Positions 32,436 through 44,324 of a stretch of 64,000 bases of DNA are shown piece after piece. The notes under the pieces are model-generated. The model had not been told where the DNA came from, did not search any database, and saw only the letters and a program-made list of their open reading frames with translations. Both the position numbers and the translations under genes were made by a program. Numbering within the stretch: the stretch's first letter is position 1; each line of letters starts with the position of its first letter. This stretch comes from Omphiscola glabra (lineage: Eukaryota; Mollusca; Gastropoda; Lymnaeidae): positions 6,448,481 through 6,512,480 of the forward strand of contig OZ024807.1 of the NCBI GenBank assembly GCA_964017045.1. Reading direction: 5' to 3'.

Positions 32436-32726
32436 TGCTTATCGCAATGTTTGGTTATTCAACCTAGTCGGCTTATCGCAAGGTTTGGTTATTCAACCAG
32501 GTCGGCTTATCGCAAGGTTTGGTTATTCAACCAGGTCGGCTTATCGCAAGGTTTGGTTATTCAACCAGGTCGGCTTATCGCAAGGTTTGGTTATTCAACC
32601 AGGTCGGCTTATCGCAAGGTTTGGTTATTCAACCAGGTCGGCTTATCGCAAGGTTTGGTTATTCAACCAGGTCGGCTTATCGCAAGGTTTGGTTATTCAA
32701 CCAGGTCGGCTTATCGCAAGGTTTGT
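32436..32726. repeat. 34-bp tandem array, about 8.5 units
   Basis: The core GTCGGCTTATCGCAAGGTTT is followed by GGTTATTCAACCAG. Units after the first are almost identical, so homogenisation is recent. A 34-bp stop-free unit leaves all three frames open, producing overlapping frames of about 90 to 140 codons. Confidence 0.94.
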
Positions 32727-32812
32727 TTCAGTCGTTTATTTGTTTCGTCATTTACGTCTTTGCCCGTGCTTTCTTTTTCTACTGCTGACAACAATGTAGT
32801 GTCGGAATAGTG

Positions 32813-33470
32813 GGAGCTGTTGTGTTGTGGTAGTGGGAGCTGTTGTGTTGTGGTAGTGGGAGCTGTTGTGTTGTGGTAGTGGGAGCTGTTGTGTTGTGGT
32901 AGTGGGAGCTGTTGTGTTGTGGTAGTGGGAGCTGTTGTGTTGTGGTAGTCGGAGCTGTTGTGTTGTGGTAGTCGGAGCTGTTGTGTTGTGGTAGTCGGAG
33001 CTGTTGTGTTGTGGTAGTGGGAGCTGTTGTGTAGTGGTAGTGGGAGCTGTTGTGTTGTGGTAGTGGGAGCTGTTGTGTTGTGGTAGTGGGAGCTGTTGTG
33101 TTGTGGTAGTGGGATCTGTTGTGTTGTGGTAGTGGGAGCTGTTGTGTTGTGGTAGTGGGAGCTGTTGTGTAGTGGTAGTGGGAGCTGTTGTGTAGTGGTA
33201 GTGGGAGCTGTTGTGTAGTGGTAGTGGGAGCTGTTGTGTAGTGGTAGTGGGAGCTGTTGTGTTGTGGTAGTGGGAGCTGTTGTGTTGTGGTAGTGGGAGC
33301 TGTTGTGTAGTGGATTGTGGGAGCTGTTGTGTAGTGGTAGTGGGAGCTGTTGTGTAGGGGTAGTGGGAGCTGTTGTGTAGTGGTAGTGGGAGCTGTTGTG
33401 TAGTGGTAGTGGGAGCTGTTGTGTTGTGGTAGTGGGAGCTGTTGTGTAGTGGGAGCTGTTGTGTAGTGGA
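32813..33470. repeat. 23-bp tandem array, about 28 units
   Basis: The unit is GTAGTGGGAGCTGTTGTGTT plus GTG. A GTGTAG variant dominates in the right part and a GTCGGAGC variant in three adjacent units near 32950-33010. Two units near 33310 and 33450 have small indels. The minus-strand frame of 255 codons is a repeat artefact. Confidence 0.94.
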
Positions 33471-33807
33471 GGTAGCAAATGTAGTGTTGGGACAGTGGGA
33501 AGTTTAGTGTTGTGGTAGTGGGGACTGTAATGTTTTGGAAGTGGGAACTGTTGCGTTCTTTCTATCTACCCCCCCCCCCCATTCTCTCTTTCTCTCTCTC
33601 TCTTTCTCTCTATATCTCCTTCGACTGCTTACTCGATCGACCTCGTTCTCCCCTTCTCCCTCTTTCTGTGTATTCCGAATCACACTCCCTCTCACTCTTT
33701 CGCCCTGTCTCCTCTTTCTCACTCCCTCACACTTGTTCTCACCCTCCACTCTCACTTTGTCATTCCTTCTACTGTTTTATCCCTCCCACGCCACCTCCCT
33801 CACTTTC
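33471..33807. other. CT-rich spacer between two arrays
   Basis: Pyrimidine-rich low-complexity sequence with a C run near 33571. It leads directly into the 21-bp array. Confidence 0.5.
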
Positions 33808-36800
33808 CCTGCCTCTCCTCTCTATATCCCTGTCTCTCCTCTCTATATCCCTGCCTCTCCTCTCTATATCCCTGCCTCTCCTCTCTATATCCCCGCCTCT
33901 CCTCTCTATATCCCCGCCTCTCCTCTCTATATCCCTGCCTCTCATCTCTATATCCCTGCCTCTCCTCTCTATATCCCTGTCTCTCCTCTCTATATCCCCG
34001 CCTCTCCTCTCTATATCCCCGCCTCTCCTCTCTATATCCCCGCCTCTCCTCTCTATATCCCTGTCTCTCCTCTCTATATCCCTGCCTCTCCTCTCTATAT
34101 CCCCGCCTCTCCTCTCTATATCCCTGCCTCTCCTCTCTATATCCCTGCCTCTCCTCTCTATATCCCTGTCTCTCCTCTCTATATCCCCGCCTCTCCTCTC
34201 TATATCCCTGCCTCTCCTCTCTATATCCCTGCCTCTCCTCTCTATATCCCTGTCTCTCCTCTCTATATCCCCGCCTCTCCTCTCTATATCCCTGCCTCTC
34301 CTCTCTATATCCCTGTCTCTCCTCTCTATATCCCCGCCTCTCCTCTCTATATCCCTGCCTCTCCTCTCTATATCCCTGCCTCTCCTCTCTATATCCCTGC
34401 CTCTCCTCTCTATATCCCTGCCTCTCCTCTCTATATCCCTGCCTCTCCTCTCTATATCCCCGCCTCTCCTCTCTATATCTCTGCCTCTCCTCTCTATATC
34501 CCTGCCTCTCCTCTCTATATCCCTGCCTCTCCTCTCTATATCCCTGCCTCTCCTCTCTATATCCCCGCCTCTCCTCTCTATATCCCTGCCTCTCCTCTCT
34601 ATATCCCTGTCTCTCCTCTCTATATCCCTGCCTCTCCTCTCTATATCCCTGCCTCTCCTCTCTATATCCCTGCCTCTCCTCTCTATATCCCTGCCTCTCC
34701 TCTCTATATCCCTGCCTCTCCTCTCTATATCCCTGTCTCTCCTCTCTATATCCCTGCCTCTCCTCTCTATATCCCTGCCTCTCCTCTCTATATCCCTGCC
34801 TCTCCTCTCTATATCCCCGCCTCTCCTCTCTATATCCCCGCCTCTCCTCTCTATATCCCCGCCTCTCCTCTCTATATCCCTGCCTCTCCTCTCTATATCC
34901 CTGCCTCTCCTCTCTATATCCCTGCCTCTCCTCTCTATATCCCCGCCTCTCCTCTCTATATCCCCGCCTCTCCTCTCTATATCCCTGTCTCTCCTCTCTA
35001 TATCCCTGCCTCTCCTCTCTATATCCCTGCCTCTCCTCTCTATATCCCTGCCTCTCCTCTCTATATCCCTGCCTATCCTCTCTATATCCCTGCCTCTCCT
35101 CTCTATATCCCTGCCTCTCCTCTCTATATCCCTGTTTCTCATCTCTATATCCCCGCCTCTCCTCTCTATATCCCCGCCTCTCCTCTCTATATCCCTGCCT
35201 CTCCTCTCTATATCCCTGCCTCTCCTCTCTATATCCCCGCCTCTCCTCTCTATATCCCCGCCTCTCCTCTCTATATCCCTGTCTCTCCTCTCTATATCCC
35301 CGCCTCTCCTCTCTATATCCCCGCCTCTCCTCTCTATATCCCTGCCTCTCCTCTCTATATCCCCGCCTCTCCTCTCTATATCCCCGCCTTTCCTCTCTAT
35401 ATCCCCGCCTCTCCTCTCTATATCCCTGTCTCTCCTCTCTATATCCCTGCCTCTCCTCTCTATATCCCTGCCTCTCCTCTCTATATCCCTGCCTCTCCTC
35501 TCTATATCCCTGCCTCTCCTCTCTATATCCCTGCCTCTCCTCTCTATATCCCTGCCTCTCCTCTCTATATCCCTGCCTCTCCTCTCTATATCCCCGCCTC
35601 TCCTCTCTATATCCCCGCCTCTCCTCTCTATATCCCTGCCTCTCCTCTCTGTATCCCTGCCTCTACTCTCTATATCCCTGCCTCTCCTCTCTATATCCCC
35701 GCCTCTCCTCTCTATATCCCTGCCTCTCCTCTCTATATCCCCGCCTCTCCTCTCTATATCCCCGCCTCTCCTCTCTATATCCCCGCCTCTCCTCTCTATA
35801 TCCCTGCCTCTCCTCTCTATATCCCTGCCTCTCCTCTCTATATCCCCGCCTCTCCTCTCTATATCCCCGCCTCTCCTCTCTATATCCCTGCCTCTCCTCT
35901 CTATATCCCTGCCTATCCTCTCTATATCCCTGCCTCTCCTCTCTATATCCCTGCCTCTCCTCTCTATATCCCTGTTTCTCATCTCTATATCCCCGCCTCT
36001 CCTCTCTATATCCCCGCCTCTCCTCTCTATATCCCTGCCTCTCCTCTCTATATCCCTGCCTCTCCTCTCTATATCCCCGCCTCTCCTCTCTATATCCCCG
36101 CCTCTCCTCTCTATATCCCTGTCTCTCCTCTCTATATCCCCGCCTCTCCTCTCTATATCCCCGCCTCTCCTCTCTATATCCCTGCCTCTCCTCTCTATAT
36201 CCCCGCCTCTCCTCTCTATATCCCCGCCTCTCCTCTCTATATCCCCGCCTCTCCTCTCTATATCCCTGTCTCTCCTCTCTATATCCCTGCCTCTCCTCTC
36301 TATATCCCTGCCTCTCCTCTCTATATCCCTGCCTCTCCTCTCTATATCCCTGCCTCTCCTCTCTATATCCCTGCCTCTCCTCTCTATATCCCTGCCTCTC
36401 CTCTCTATATCCCTGCCTCTCCTCTCTATATCCCCGCCTCTCCTCTCTATATCCCCGCCTCTCCTCTCTATATCCCTGCCTCTCCTCTCTGTATCCCTGC
36501 CTCTCCTCTCTATATCCCTGCCTCTCCTCTCTATATCCCCGCCTCTCCTCTCTATATCCCTGCCTCTCCTCTCTATATCCCCGCCTCTCCTCTCTATATC
36601 CCCGCCTCTCCTCTCTATATCCCCGCCTCTCCTCTCTATATCCCTGCCTCTCCTCTCTATATCCCTGCCTCTCCTCTCTATATCCCCGCCTCTCCTCTCT
36701 ATATCCCCGCCTCTCCTCTCTATATCCCCGCCTCTCCTCTCTATATCCCTGCCTCTCCTCTCTATATCCCTGCCTCTCCTCTCTATATCCCTGCCTCTCC

Positions 36801-36947
36801 TCTCTATATCCCTGCCTCTCCTCTCTATATCCCTGCCTCTCCTCTCTATATCCCTGCCTCTCCTCTCTATATCCCTGCCTCTCCTCTCTATATCCCTGCC
36901 TCTCCTCTCTATATCCCTGCCTCTCCTCTCTATATCCCTGTCTCTCC
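33808..36947. repeat. 21-bp pyrimidine-rich array of about 149 units, with internal segmental duplication
   Basis: The unit is CTCTCCTCTCTATATCCCTG plus C. Three common versions differ only in the linker (CCCTGCC, CCCCGCC, CCCTGTC), and rare marker units carry GCCTATCC, GTTTCTCAT or CTCTGTATCC. The markers recur exactly 840 bp (40 units) apart: GCCTATCC at 35071 and 35911, CTCTGTATCC at about 35648 and 36488. The segment of about 860 bp from 35029 and the one from 35869 differ at only two positions that I can find. Since 21 is a multiple of three, frames exceeding 1,000 codons are open on both strands (heptads such as SISLPLL and RGRDIER). They overlap in different frames and no gene is called. 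Confidence 0.97.
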
Positions 36948-36997
36948 GTGTCTTGACCATTCACTAATAATTATGCCGAGAATAAGCATCCATCTTT

Positions 36998-37892
36998 CTT
37001 TATGAGTTATGAGTTATGAGATGCGAGTTATGAGATGTGAATTATGAGTTATGAGATGTGAGTTGTGAGTTATGAGATGTGAGTTGTGAGTTATGAGATG
37101 TGAGTTATGAGTTATGAGATGTGAGTTGTGAGATGTGAGTTGTGAGTTATGAGATGCGAGTTATGAGATGCGAGTGATGAGATGTGAGTTATGAGATGTG
37201 AATTATGAGATGTGAGTTGTGAGTTATGAGATTGGAATTATGAGTTATGAGATGTGAATTATGAGTTATGAGATGTGAGTTGTGAGTTATGAGATGTGAG
37301 TTATGAGTTATGAGATGCGAGTTGTGAGTTGTGAGATGTGAGTTGTGAGTTATGAGATGCGAGTTATGAGATGCGAGTTATGAGATGTGAATTATGAGTT
37401 ATGAGATGTGAGTTGTGAGTTATGAGATGTGAATTATGAGTTATGAGATGTGAGTTGTGAGTTATGAGATGTGAATTATGAGTTATGAGATGTGAGTTGT
37501 GAGTTATGAGATGCGAGTTATGAGATGCGAGTTATGAGATGTGAGTTATGAGTTATGAGATGTGAGTTGTGAGTTATGAGATGTGAATTATGAGTTATGA
37601 TATGTGAATTATGAGTTATGAGATGTGAGTTATGAGATGTGAGTTATGAGATGTGAGTTATGAGATGTGAGTTATGAGATGTGAGTTATGAGATGTGAGT
37701 TATGAGATGTGAGTTATGAGATGTGAGTTATGAGATGCGAGTTATGAGTTATGAGATGCGAGTTGTGAGATGTGAGTTATGAGATGTGAGTTATGAGATG
37801 CGAGTTATGAGTTATGAGATGTGAGTTATGAGATGTGAGTTATGAGATGCGAGTTATGAGTTATGAGATGCGAGTTGTGAGATGTGAGTTGT
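36998..37892. repeat. 7/14-bp tandem array around GAGTTATGAGATGT
   Basis: GAGTTATGAGATGT units of 14 bp alternate with GAGTTATGAGTT-type 7-bp half units and with GTGAGTTGT and GATGCGAG variants. Near 37620-37735 the 14-bp form becomes regular. No stop-free frame persists. Confidence 0.93.
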
Positions 37893-37903
37893 ACGGCTAG
37901 ACT

Positions 37904-38375
37904 AGAATATGCTAACTCGAATATCACTTTAGGAAATGGCGTCAGCGGGCCGTCGAGCTTACGCTCCTTATGCCCTCCCCGGCGCCCACCCGCACCTGCC
38001 GGCCGCCTCGGCGGCAGGCCGTGCAGAAGGGCGCCAGAGACCTCCCCGGGCGTGGAGCGTCCACGCCCGCAACCGCTCGATCGGGTTCGCCGACGGAGAC
38101 CCTTCCCGACCGGAGACATCTGGTCGACCAAAAACGCTGTGTTTCAAGCGTCCGTGGTCCACTCTCCCAGGGGCCGAGACGGTAAATTAACGTCCTAATA
38201 TCTCCCCCCACCCGTCCCGGGGAAGCATCGGACGCCCTCTAAGAGGGATTCTACAGTGGGTTTCCACCTCGCGACTAGTTCGCGAAATAGCTGGGACGAA
38301 ACGGTTGCCTAGGAGCAGCTTTCTCAGGGCTGCATATTTTAAAAAAAAAAAAAAAAAAAAAAGAATATGCTAACT
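37904..38375 (+). mobile_element. GC-rich poly(A)-tailed retroposed sequence with target-site duplications
   Basis: AGAATATGCTAACT occurs at 37904-37917 and again at 38362-38375, right after a run of about 22 A (38341-38362). This is the signature of LINE-driven insertion of an RNA copy. The 417-bp body (37924-38340) is much more GC-rich than its surroundings. It contains several clean stem-loops: 38048-38068 (9-bp arms, GCG loop), 38134-38151 (arms ACGCT/AGCGT), 38235-38247 (CCCTC/GAGGG), 38256-38267 (GTGG/CCAC) and 38269-38285 (TCGCGA arms, CTAGT loop). I see no pol III boxes and cannot name the source RNA. It may be a SINE, a structural-RNA retrocopy or a processed gene copy. Short frames of 60 to 100 codons are open on both strands but unrecognised. 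Confidence 0.75.
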
Positions 38376-38552
38376 GAATAGATCGGCTAGTCTGAATCTG
38401 AACTTTTTATTTTAACACCTGTTAAACCGCTGAAATAAGTACCTCGCCGTCCATTGCTTGCAGATGCTTTCACGAGCATGCTTGCTGTGCACCACAAAGT
38501 GTGGACATCCAAAAGCACTCACCAATATCATTACGTGTATACACACATACCA
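38376..38552. other. Unique sequence
   Basis: Short spacer with no feature seen. Confidence 0.3.
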
Positions 38553-38756
38553 ATCATCTTCATCATCCTCATCTTCATCATCATCCTCATCTTCATCATC
38601 ATCATCTTCATCATCATCATCATCTTCATCATCATCATCTTCATCATCATCATCATCTTCATCATCATCATCATCTTCATCATCATCATCTTCATCATCA
38701 TCATCATCTTCATCATCATCATCATCATCTTCATCATCTTCATCATCATCATCATC

Positions 38757-38789
<33 letters not shown>

Positions 38790-38966
38790 TTCATCATCAT
38801 CATCATCATCATCATCTTCATCATCATCATCATCTTCATCATCATCTTCATCATCATCATCATCTTCATCATCATCTTCATCATCATCATCTTCATCATC
38901 ATCATCATCTTCATCATCATCATCATCATCTTCATCATCTTCATCATCTTCATCATCATCATCATC

Positions 38967-39002
<36 letters not shown>

Positions 39003-39078
39003 TTCATCATCATCATCATCTTCATCATCATCATCTTCTTCTTCATCATCATCATCATCCTCATCTTCTTCTTCAGGA
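38553..39078. repeat. Trinucleotide (TCA)n/(TTC) array, about 520 bp
   Basis: ATC triplets are interrupted by TTC every 9 to 36 bases, giving a patchy period. All six frames are open (poly-Asp/Glu, poly-Ser, poly-His, poly-Met/Lys), which shows the frames are a property of the repeat. Confidence 0.96.
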
Positions 39079-39099
39079 AAACAACTGTTAACAATACGT

Positions 39100-39355
39100 T
39101 TCTTGGTATGTGGAAAAGGTGTTTGTGGTTTTGTATGGAAAAGGTGTGTGGCTGTTGCGTGGATGTGTGTGGGAAAAGGTATGTGTAGTTGTGTGGGAAA
39201 AGATGTGTGGGGTTTTGTATGGAAAATGTGTGTGTGGTTGTGTATGGAAAAGGTGTGTGTGGATGTGTATGGAAAAGGTTTGACGGGTTGTGTGTGGAAA
39301 AAAAAAGATGTGTGTGGTTGTGTGATGTGGGGGGGGGGCTGTATGTGGAAAAGGA
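39100..39355. repeat. About 25-bp G/T-rich repeat, 9 to 10 diverged units
   Basis: TATGGAAAAGGTGTGTGTGG-type units recur with length changes. Two G or A runs lie near the right end. Confidence 0.8.
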
Positions 39356-40144
39356 GGGTGCAGAAGTTTAAACCAGGCGTTTTATCTAGCAGACATTGAA
39401 ATGTCAACAACAGAGTGCACCTCGTGGCTCCCAGGAACACGTGCAAGCGGCCAACATCCGACCGCCTTTTTTTAACGTAGATTTGTTGACATTAATAACA
39501 CTGGTATAAACTATACTGCTTCACGGCTAAATATAGCCACGGCCCCGCCCCCACTTTTTATTTTTTGGTGCCCCCCCCCCCGCACAGTAAGCCACCCTTT
39601 CCAATCGCATGATCTTTAAAGATCAATATTAAATTGTTTGGTGTTCATCCATCGAAGATCTAACATCTAAGAATTGTAACATGGTGATGAATCGAAGTGT
39701 TGGGGCGAAGAAAAAAAAAGGGAGGAGGGGAGGGTTGCGCGGGATGCGGCTGTTATTATTGGACTTAGAGGTTAAGTGACAGCTAAGGCCCCCAGGCCCC
39801 GTATCGATGATATCAAGAAAACGTATGTGTTCATATCATCTTAATGGGGGCCTAGTTTATTTATATCATCTTAATGAAGACCTAGTATGTTAATATCGCA
39901 GTATGATGTAAAACTGTTCAATGTATGTCATCATAAAGACATTGTCCCCCCCTCATAACTCACAAACATGTGGTTTTAATAATAATAATGAGGAATTAAG
40001 TAAACACCACACCCCTCCCTCACATTACACGCCCCAAAGCTTTAAGATAGAGGCGCCCGCGCCTACTCTTTACTCCCTCCCATTTCCTTTTATATTGATC
40101 TCCCTTGCCGAATTAAACCCTCTTTATCCTTCTCTAGTCATCTC
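39356..40144. other. Unique sequence
   Basis: A roughly 30-bp duplication around CATATCATCTTAATG lies at 39832-39890. C run near 39571. No gene seen. Confidence 0.35.
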
Positions 40145-40450
40145 TTTCGCTTTCTTTCTCTTGTTAATACTCTCTTGCTCTCTCTCTCTCTCGTACTCTC
40201 TCAGGCTCTCGCCGTCTCTTTCTCTTGTTAATACTCTCTTGCTCTCTCTCTCTCTCGTACTCTCTCAGGCTCTCGCCGTCTCTTTCTCTTGTTAATACTC
40301 TCTTGCTGTCGTTCTCTCTCTCTCTCTCGTACTCTCTCAGGCTCTCGCCGTCTCTTTCTCTTGTTAATACTCTCTTGCTGTCGTTCTCTCTCTCTCTCTC
40401 GTACTCTCTCAGGCTCTCGCCGTCTCTTTCTCTCGCTCTCTCTCTAAAAC
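40145..40450. repeat. CT-rich 64/72-bp higher-order repeat
   Basis: TTTCTCTTGTTAATACTCTC recurs with TTGTTAATAC at 40161, 40225, 40289 and 40361, so three intervals are 64, 64 and 72 bp. The extra 8 bp come from a CTGTCGTT insertion shared by the last two units. Confidence 0.9.
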
Positions 40451-41242
40451 ATATTCCCTTCCTGTACTCCCCTTTCAACATCATTCATGCGGCCCCATTC
40501 CCACCTCCCCTCTCTCTCTCTCTCTCTTTCTCTCTCTTTCCCCAAACTCCATTGTATGATCAAATCTCAGTTTATTTTGCTAAACCGGGACAAGGGGAAA
40601 GAAAAGCTCCCGAAGACGTGGAGTTGTCGCGCTGAATAGAGACGGAGCTCTTTGACAGAATTCAATAGTCTTAAGAGAGTCAATGCACCCGTAGCGGGCC
40701 GCCTCCACGGGGGACGAATGCCTCAAACCTGCACTACGGGCCATGGGTATAACTCCACCCCTTCCACCCCTTTCCTGTATACACGGGCACAACAAAAAAA
40801 CGTGTTTTTAATGGAGCTCTAACCAAGGACGGAGTAACTGAGGTTCAAGGGACAGAGAGGAGTCGTTACGCTACGTCACCGTTTTGTTACGTAAGTTATC
40901 TTTATGCAAGGGACACAACCAAAGTGTATTTGGGAGGGTATGGTAACGGGATTCACATAGTTCAGGCTTCTTACAGGAGTCGATAAAATTAGACCGACGT
41001 GGGAGTCGAGTTTAATAAGGTCACTCCCGAAAATACAATGTTGTGAAGAATTTCTTATGGGACTGTGAATTTCGATCACAATCGTTCAATTAGATCGATC
41101 CAGAAAAGTCAGATTTCAGTAGAGTCATATATTATCGATTTGGCCTCCGAAAAAGGGGGTGGGGGAGATCCATTTTGTCATTACATGACAACATACCCAT
41201 ACGAGACAGTGCAAATTAAGACTTTTCTGATTAACTCATTCA
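40451..41242. other. Unique sequence
   Basis: CT-rich at 40510-40545. The stretch 40620-40790 is GC-rich and unique, without a recognised exon. Confidence 0.35.
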
Positions 41243-41950
41243 ATGGTACACACAACTGTCTACTAAATGGTACATTCAATTGCCAACCCATTGGGATTCT
41301 CAAGCGTCTACCCAATGGTACACTCAATTGTCTTCCCAATGGTACACTCAATTGTCAAACCACTGATACACTCAATTGTCAACCCAATGGTGCATTCAAT
41401 TGTCAACCCAATTGTACATTCAATTGTCAACCCAATGATACACTCAATTGTCAACCCAGTGGTACACTCAACTGTCAACCCAATGGTACACTCAATTGTC
41501 AACCCAATGATACAATCAACTATCAACCCAATGGTGCATTCAATTGTCAACCCAATTGTGCATTCAATTGTCAACCCAATGGTACACTCAACTGTCAACC
41601 CAATGGTACACTCAACTGTCAACCCAATGATACAATCAACTATCAACCCAATGGTGCATTCAATTGTCAACCCAATTGTGCATTCAATTGTCAACCCAAT
41701 GGTACACTCAATTGTCAACCCAATGGTACACTCAACTGTCAACCCAGTGGTACACTCAACTGTCAACCCAGTGGTACACTCAACTGTCAACCCAATGGTA
41801 CACTCAATTGTCAACCCAATGATACAATCAACTATCAACCCAATGGTACACTCAATTGTCAACCCAGTGGTACACTCAACTGTCAACCCAGTGGTACACT
41901 CAACTGTCAACCCAGTGGTGCATTCAATTGTCAACCCAGTGGTACACAAG
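41243..41950. repeat. 24-bp tandem array, about 29 units
   Basis: The unit is GGTACACTCAATTGTCAACC plus CAAT. Variable sites are AATTG/AACTG, CAATG/CAGTG and TACACTC/TGCATTC. A block of about five units around 41495-41600 reappears around 41615-41715. The frame from 41065 to 41970 reads an NGTLNCQP octapeptide about 29 times, but a second plus frame and the minus strand are equally open, so it is not called as a gene. Confidence 0.95.
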
Positions 41951-42989
41951 TCCCTTCCTTGTATCGCTGAAGCCAAACCAGGATGGCTCAACACAATGGG
42001 AAAAAAAGCCATGTATTGAAATCTTCAGAAACATATAATACATGTTGACGTAAATGAACACAAAAGTAGCCATTCTCTTCCAGTCATCTCAATAAATGGA
42101 ACTTCTATTTCAAAACACATGCAACACACCGCCGTGACGTACAACATCCCAGAACATCCAATAACCCCCACAACCAAAGGGATCAGGCAGCATTTAGACA
42201 AAAGGGGAACTATAAGTCCCCACACACCCCCCCCCCCCCCCGTAAGCACAAGAATATAACAGTTCAATCCAACACAAGCCCTTACAACACACAACATAAC
42301 CCCTCCGCCTCACTCGCACACCCCCACCACCCCTCACACACATTACACCACAGGAACTTTAAAATAAAAAAATACACAAGAGAAAATTGCAGCAAATGTC
42401 TTTCCACTTCTGACCTAGTATCACCAATCCTCTACAACTCAAGCGAAAAAAAAAAAAGAGAAAGAAAAATTCCCTGAACCCAAATGGAGAAGAAAAGAGG
42501 AAAAGGTGTTACTACCAGAAAGAATTTCCACCTCTCCGTCTCCCGCCCCCCACCACAATGTCTAGAGTTACCAGGCTAAGCCCCGCAGCACAAAGACAGG
42601 TCTCCCCTCATAAAAATCAAACCCGGTGTGAAAGAGATGCTGGGGCCTGAAATATCTCAGTTGTGTGTTGGGGAATTTCCTCCCCCCCCCCACCCTTTTC
42701 CCCCCGCCCGTCTTCCTCCTTCTTTCCAAACGCCAGGCAAATCTGTATACGCCGTTGACTTGCGTCGGCCCCCGTGTACCAGGAGGGAGCGAGGAGGGGG
42801 GGGGGGTGCGGCGGATATAGGACAGTCTGTGTTTGTTTTGTGTTTGTAGTTCAAGGGAGAAGCAGACGTAAGGAAGAGGAGAAATGCTTACATTTGTAGT
42901 GGTGTTTAAATGATCGTTGATTACAGCGCCGGGGACAATAAAACTTTCACGAGCGGCGCTCGTTATAACCCCACTCCCACTCCCTCTGT
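41951..42989. other. Unique sequence with C runs
   Basis: C run at about 42226-42241, and A/C-rich sequence 42050-42460. No gene seen. Confidence 0.35.
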
Positions 42990-43486
42990 CTCGACTTTCG
43001 GAGAGCGTGTCAACCCGTTCCGACTCGCGGAGAGCGTTTCAACCCGTCCCGACTCTCGGAGAGCGTGTGAACCCGTCCCGACTCTCGGAGAGCGTGTCAA
43101 CCCGTCCCGACTCTCGGAGAGCGTGTCAACCCGTCCCGACTCTCGGAGAGCGTGTCAACCCATCCCGACTCTCGGTGAGCGTGTCAACCCGTCCCGACTC
43201 TCGGAGAGCGTGTCAACCCGTCCCGACTAGCGGAGAGCGTGTCAACCCATCCCGACTCTCGGAGAGCGTTTCAACCCGTCCCGACTCTCGGAGAGCGTGT
43301 CAACCCGTCCCGACTATCGAAGAGCGTGTCAACCCATCCCGACTCTCGGAGAGCGTGTCAACCCACCCCGACTCTCGGAGAGCGTGTCAACCCGTCCCGA
43401 CTCTCGGAGAGCGTGTCAATCCGTCCCGACTCTCGGAGAGCGTGTCAACCCGTCCCGACTCTCGGAGAGCGTGTCAACCCGTCTCT
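42990..43486. repeat. 29-bp tandem array, about 17 units, hairpin-prone
   Basis: The unit is GACTCTCGGAGAGCGTGTCA plus ACCCGTCCC. CTCTC and GAGAG in each unit can pair. Single-base variants (ACCCATCCC, GACTATCGAAG, GACTAGCGG) mark individual units. Frames of up to 210 codons stay open because the unit is stop-free in several frames. Confidence 0.94.
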
Positions 43487-44104
43487 CCCCGCCACACCCC
43501 GATTGTTTTCATTTGGGATTTCTTTAAACGCGGTATCCCTTCGAGGTAGCCAGTAAGCAGAGTAATGGTTCATCCAAAGAGCACGTCACACACTGGCATT
43601 TATTACCGGACAAATTACGTGTGTAGCCCTGTACGCCAACATCTTGGTACAAATGATGGTACATACATGCTCAGTACATACTTCAAGTTCGATCCAGCAA
43701 GCTCGCCGCGACACCAGCCACATAACGCAAACGGCTAGAGCGGTCCTCTTAGGGATTTGAGAAACAACCACATGTTAAAGCCACATTTCATCATTACACG
43801 GTGCAGTCTCGTTGCCGTGTCTCGTTGCTGTCTCGTCACGTGTAAGAAAAACATGCTGTAAACGTGCACCGTTTATGTTGTTATAAATAGAGAAGTTATC
43901 TTTCTACTGATACAAACAGTTAATGTTGTCTTAATGCACATACATTGAGAAGGTTGTCTTAGTGTGATATCCATATAGAATATTGTCTTTATGCTGATAT
44001 ACATAGAGAAGGGTGTCTTTATAATGATAGACATAGACTAAAGGTAGTTCGACCTTTATTAAAGTGGGTGCTTGATGACAATGTACGCTCATTGAGGCTT
44101 TCAT
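43487..44104. other. Unique sequence
   Basis: A loose repeat around TATACATAGAGAAGG-TGTCTT occurs at about 43890-44035. No gene seen. Confidence 0.35.
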
Positions 44105-44268
44105 TGATCTGTGGGTGTACCTGGATGTTTACCTGAACTGGATGTGTACGTAAACTAGGTGTGTACCTGAACGGGATGTGTACGTAAACTGTGTACCTGG
44201 ACTGGATGTGTACCTGAACTGGATGTGTACGTAAACTAAGTATGTACTTGGACTAGATGTGTACAGGT
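44105..44268. repeat. Degenerate repeat around TGTGTACCTGAACTGGA
   Basis: About seven diverged units of 20 to 28 bp share GGATGTGTACGTAAACT or GTGTACCTGAACTG. Confidence 0.7.
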
Positions 44269-44324
44269 ATTCATGTGTCCGAAATGAAGATGTCCCAAAC
44301 TCCCCTATCCGCCACACTGTCCAA

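Noticed and set aside
33512..37005. Frames above 1,000 codons on both strands (SISLPLL and RGRDIER heptads)
   Set aside because: They arise from a stop-free 21-bp unit. Overlapping frames on both strands are equally open, and the variants show no third-position bias.
38412..39446. Acidic (Asp/Glu) 344-codon frame and poly-Ser, poly-His, poly-Met/Lys frames
   Set aside because: All six frames of a TCA/TTC triplet repeat are open. There is no coding context on either side.
41065..41970. 301-codon frame with NGTLNCQP octapeptide repeats, resembling a secreted repeat protein
   Set aside because: A second plus frame and the minus strand are also open through the same 24-bp array, and there is no signal peptide or non-repeat domain.
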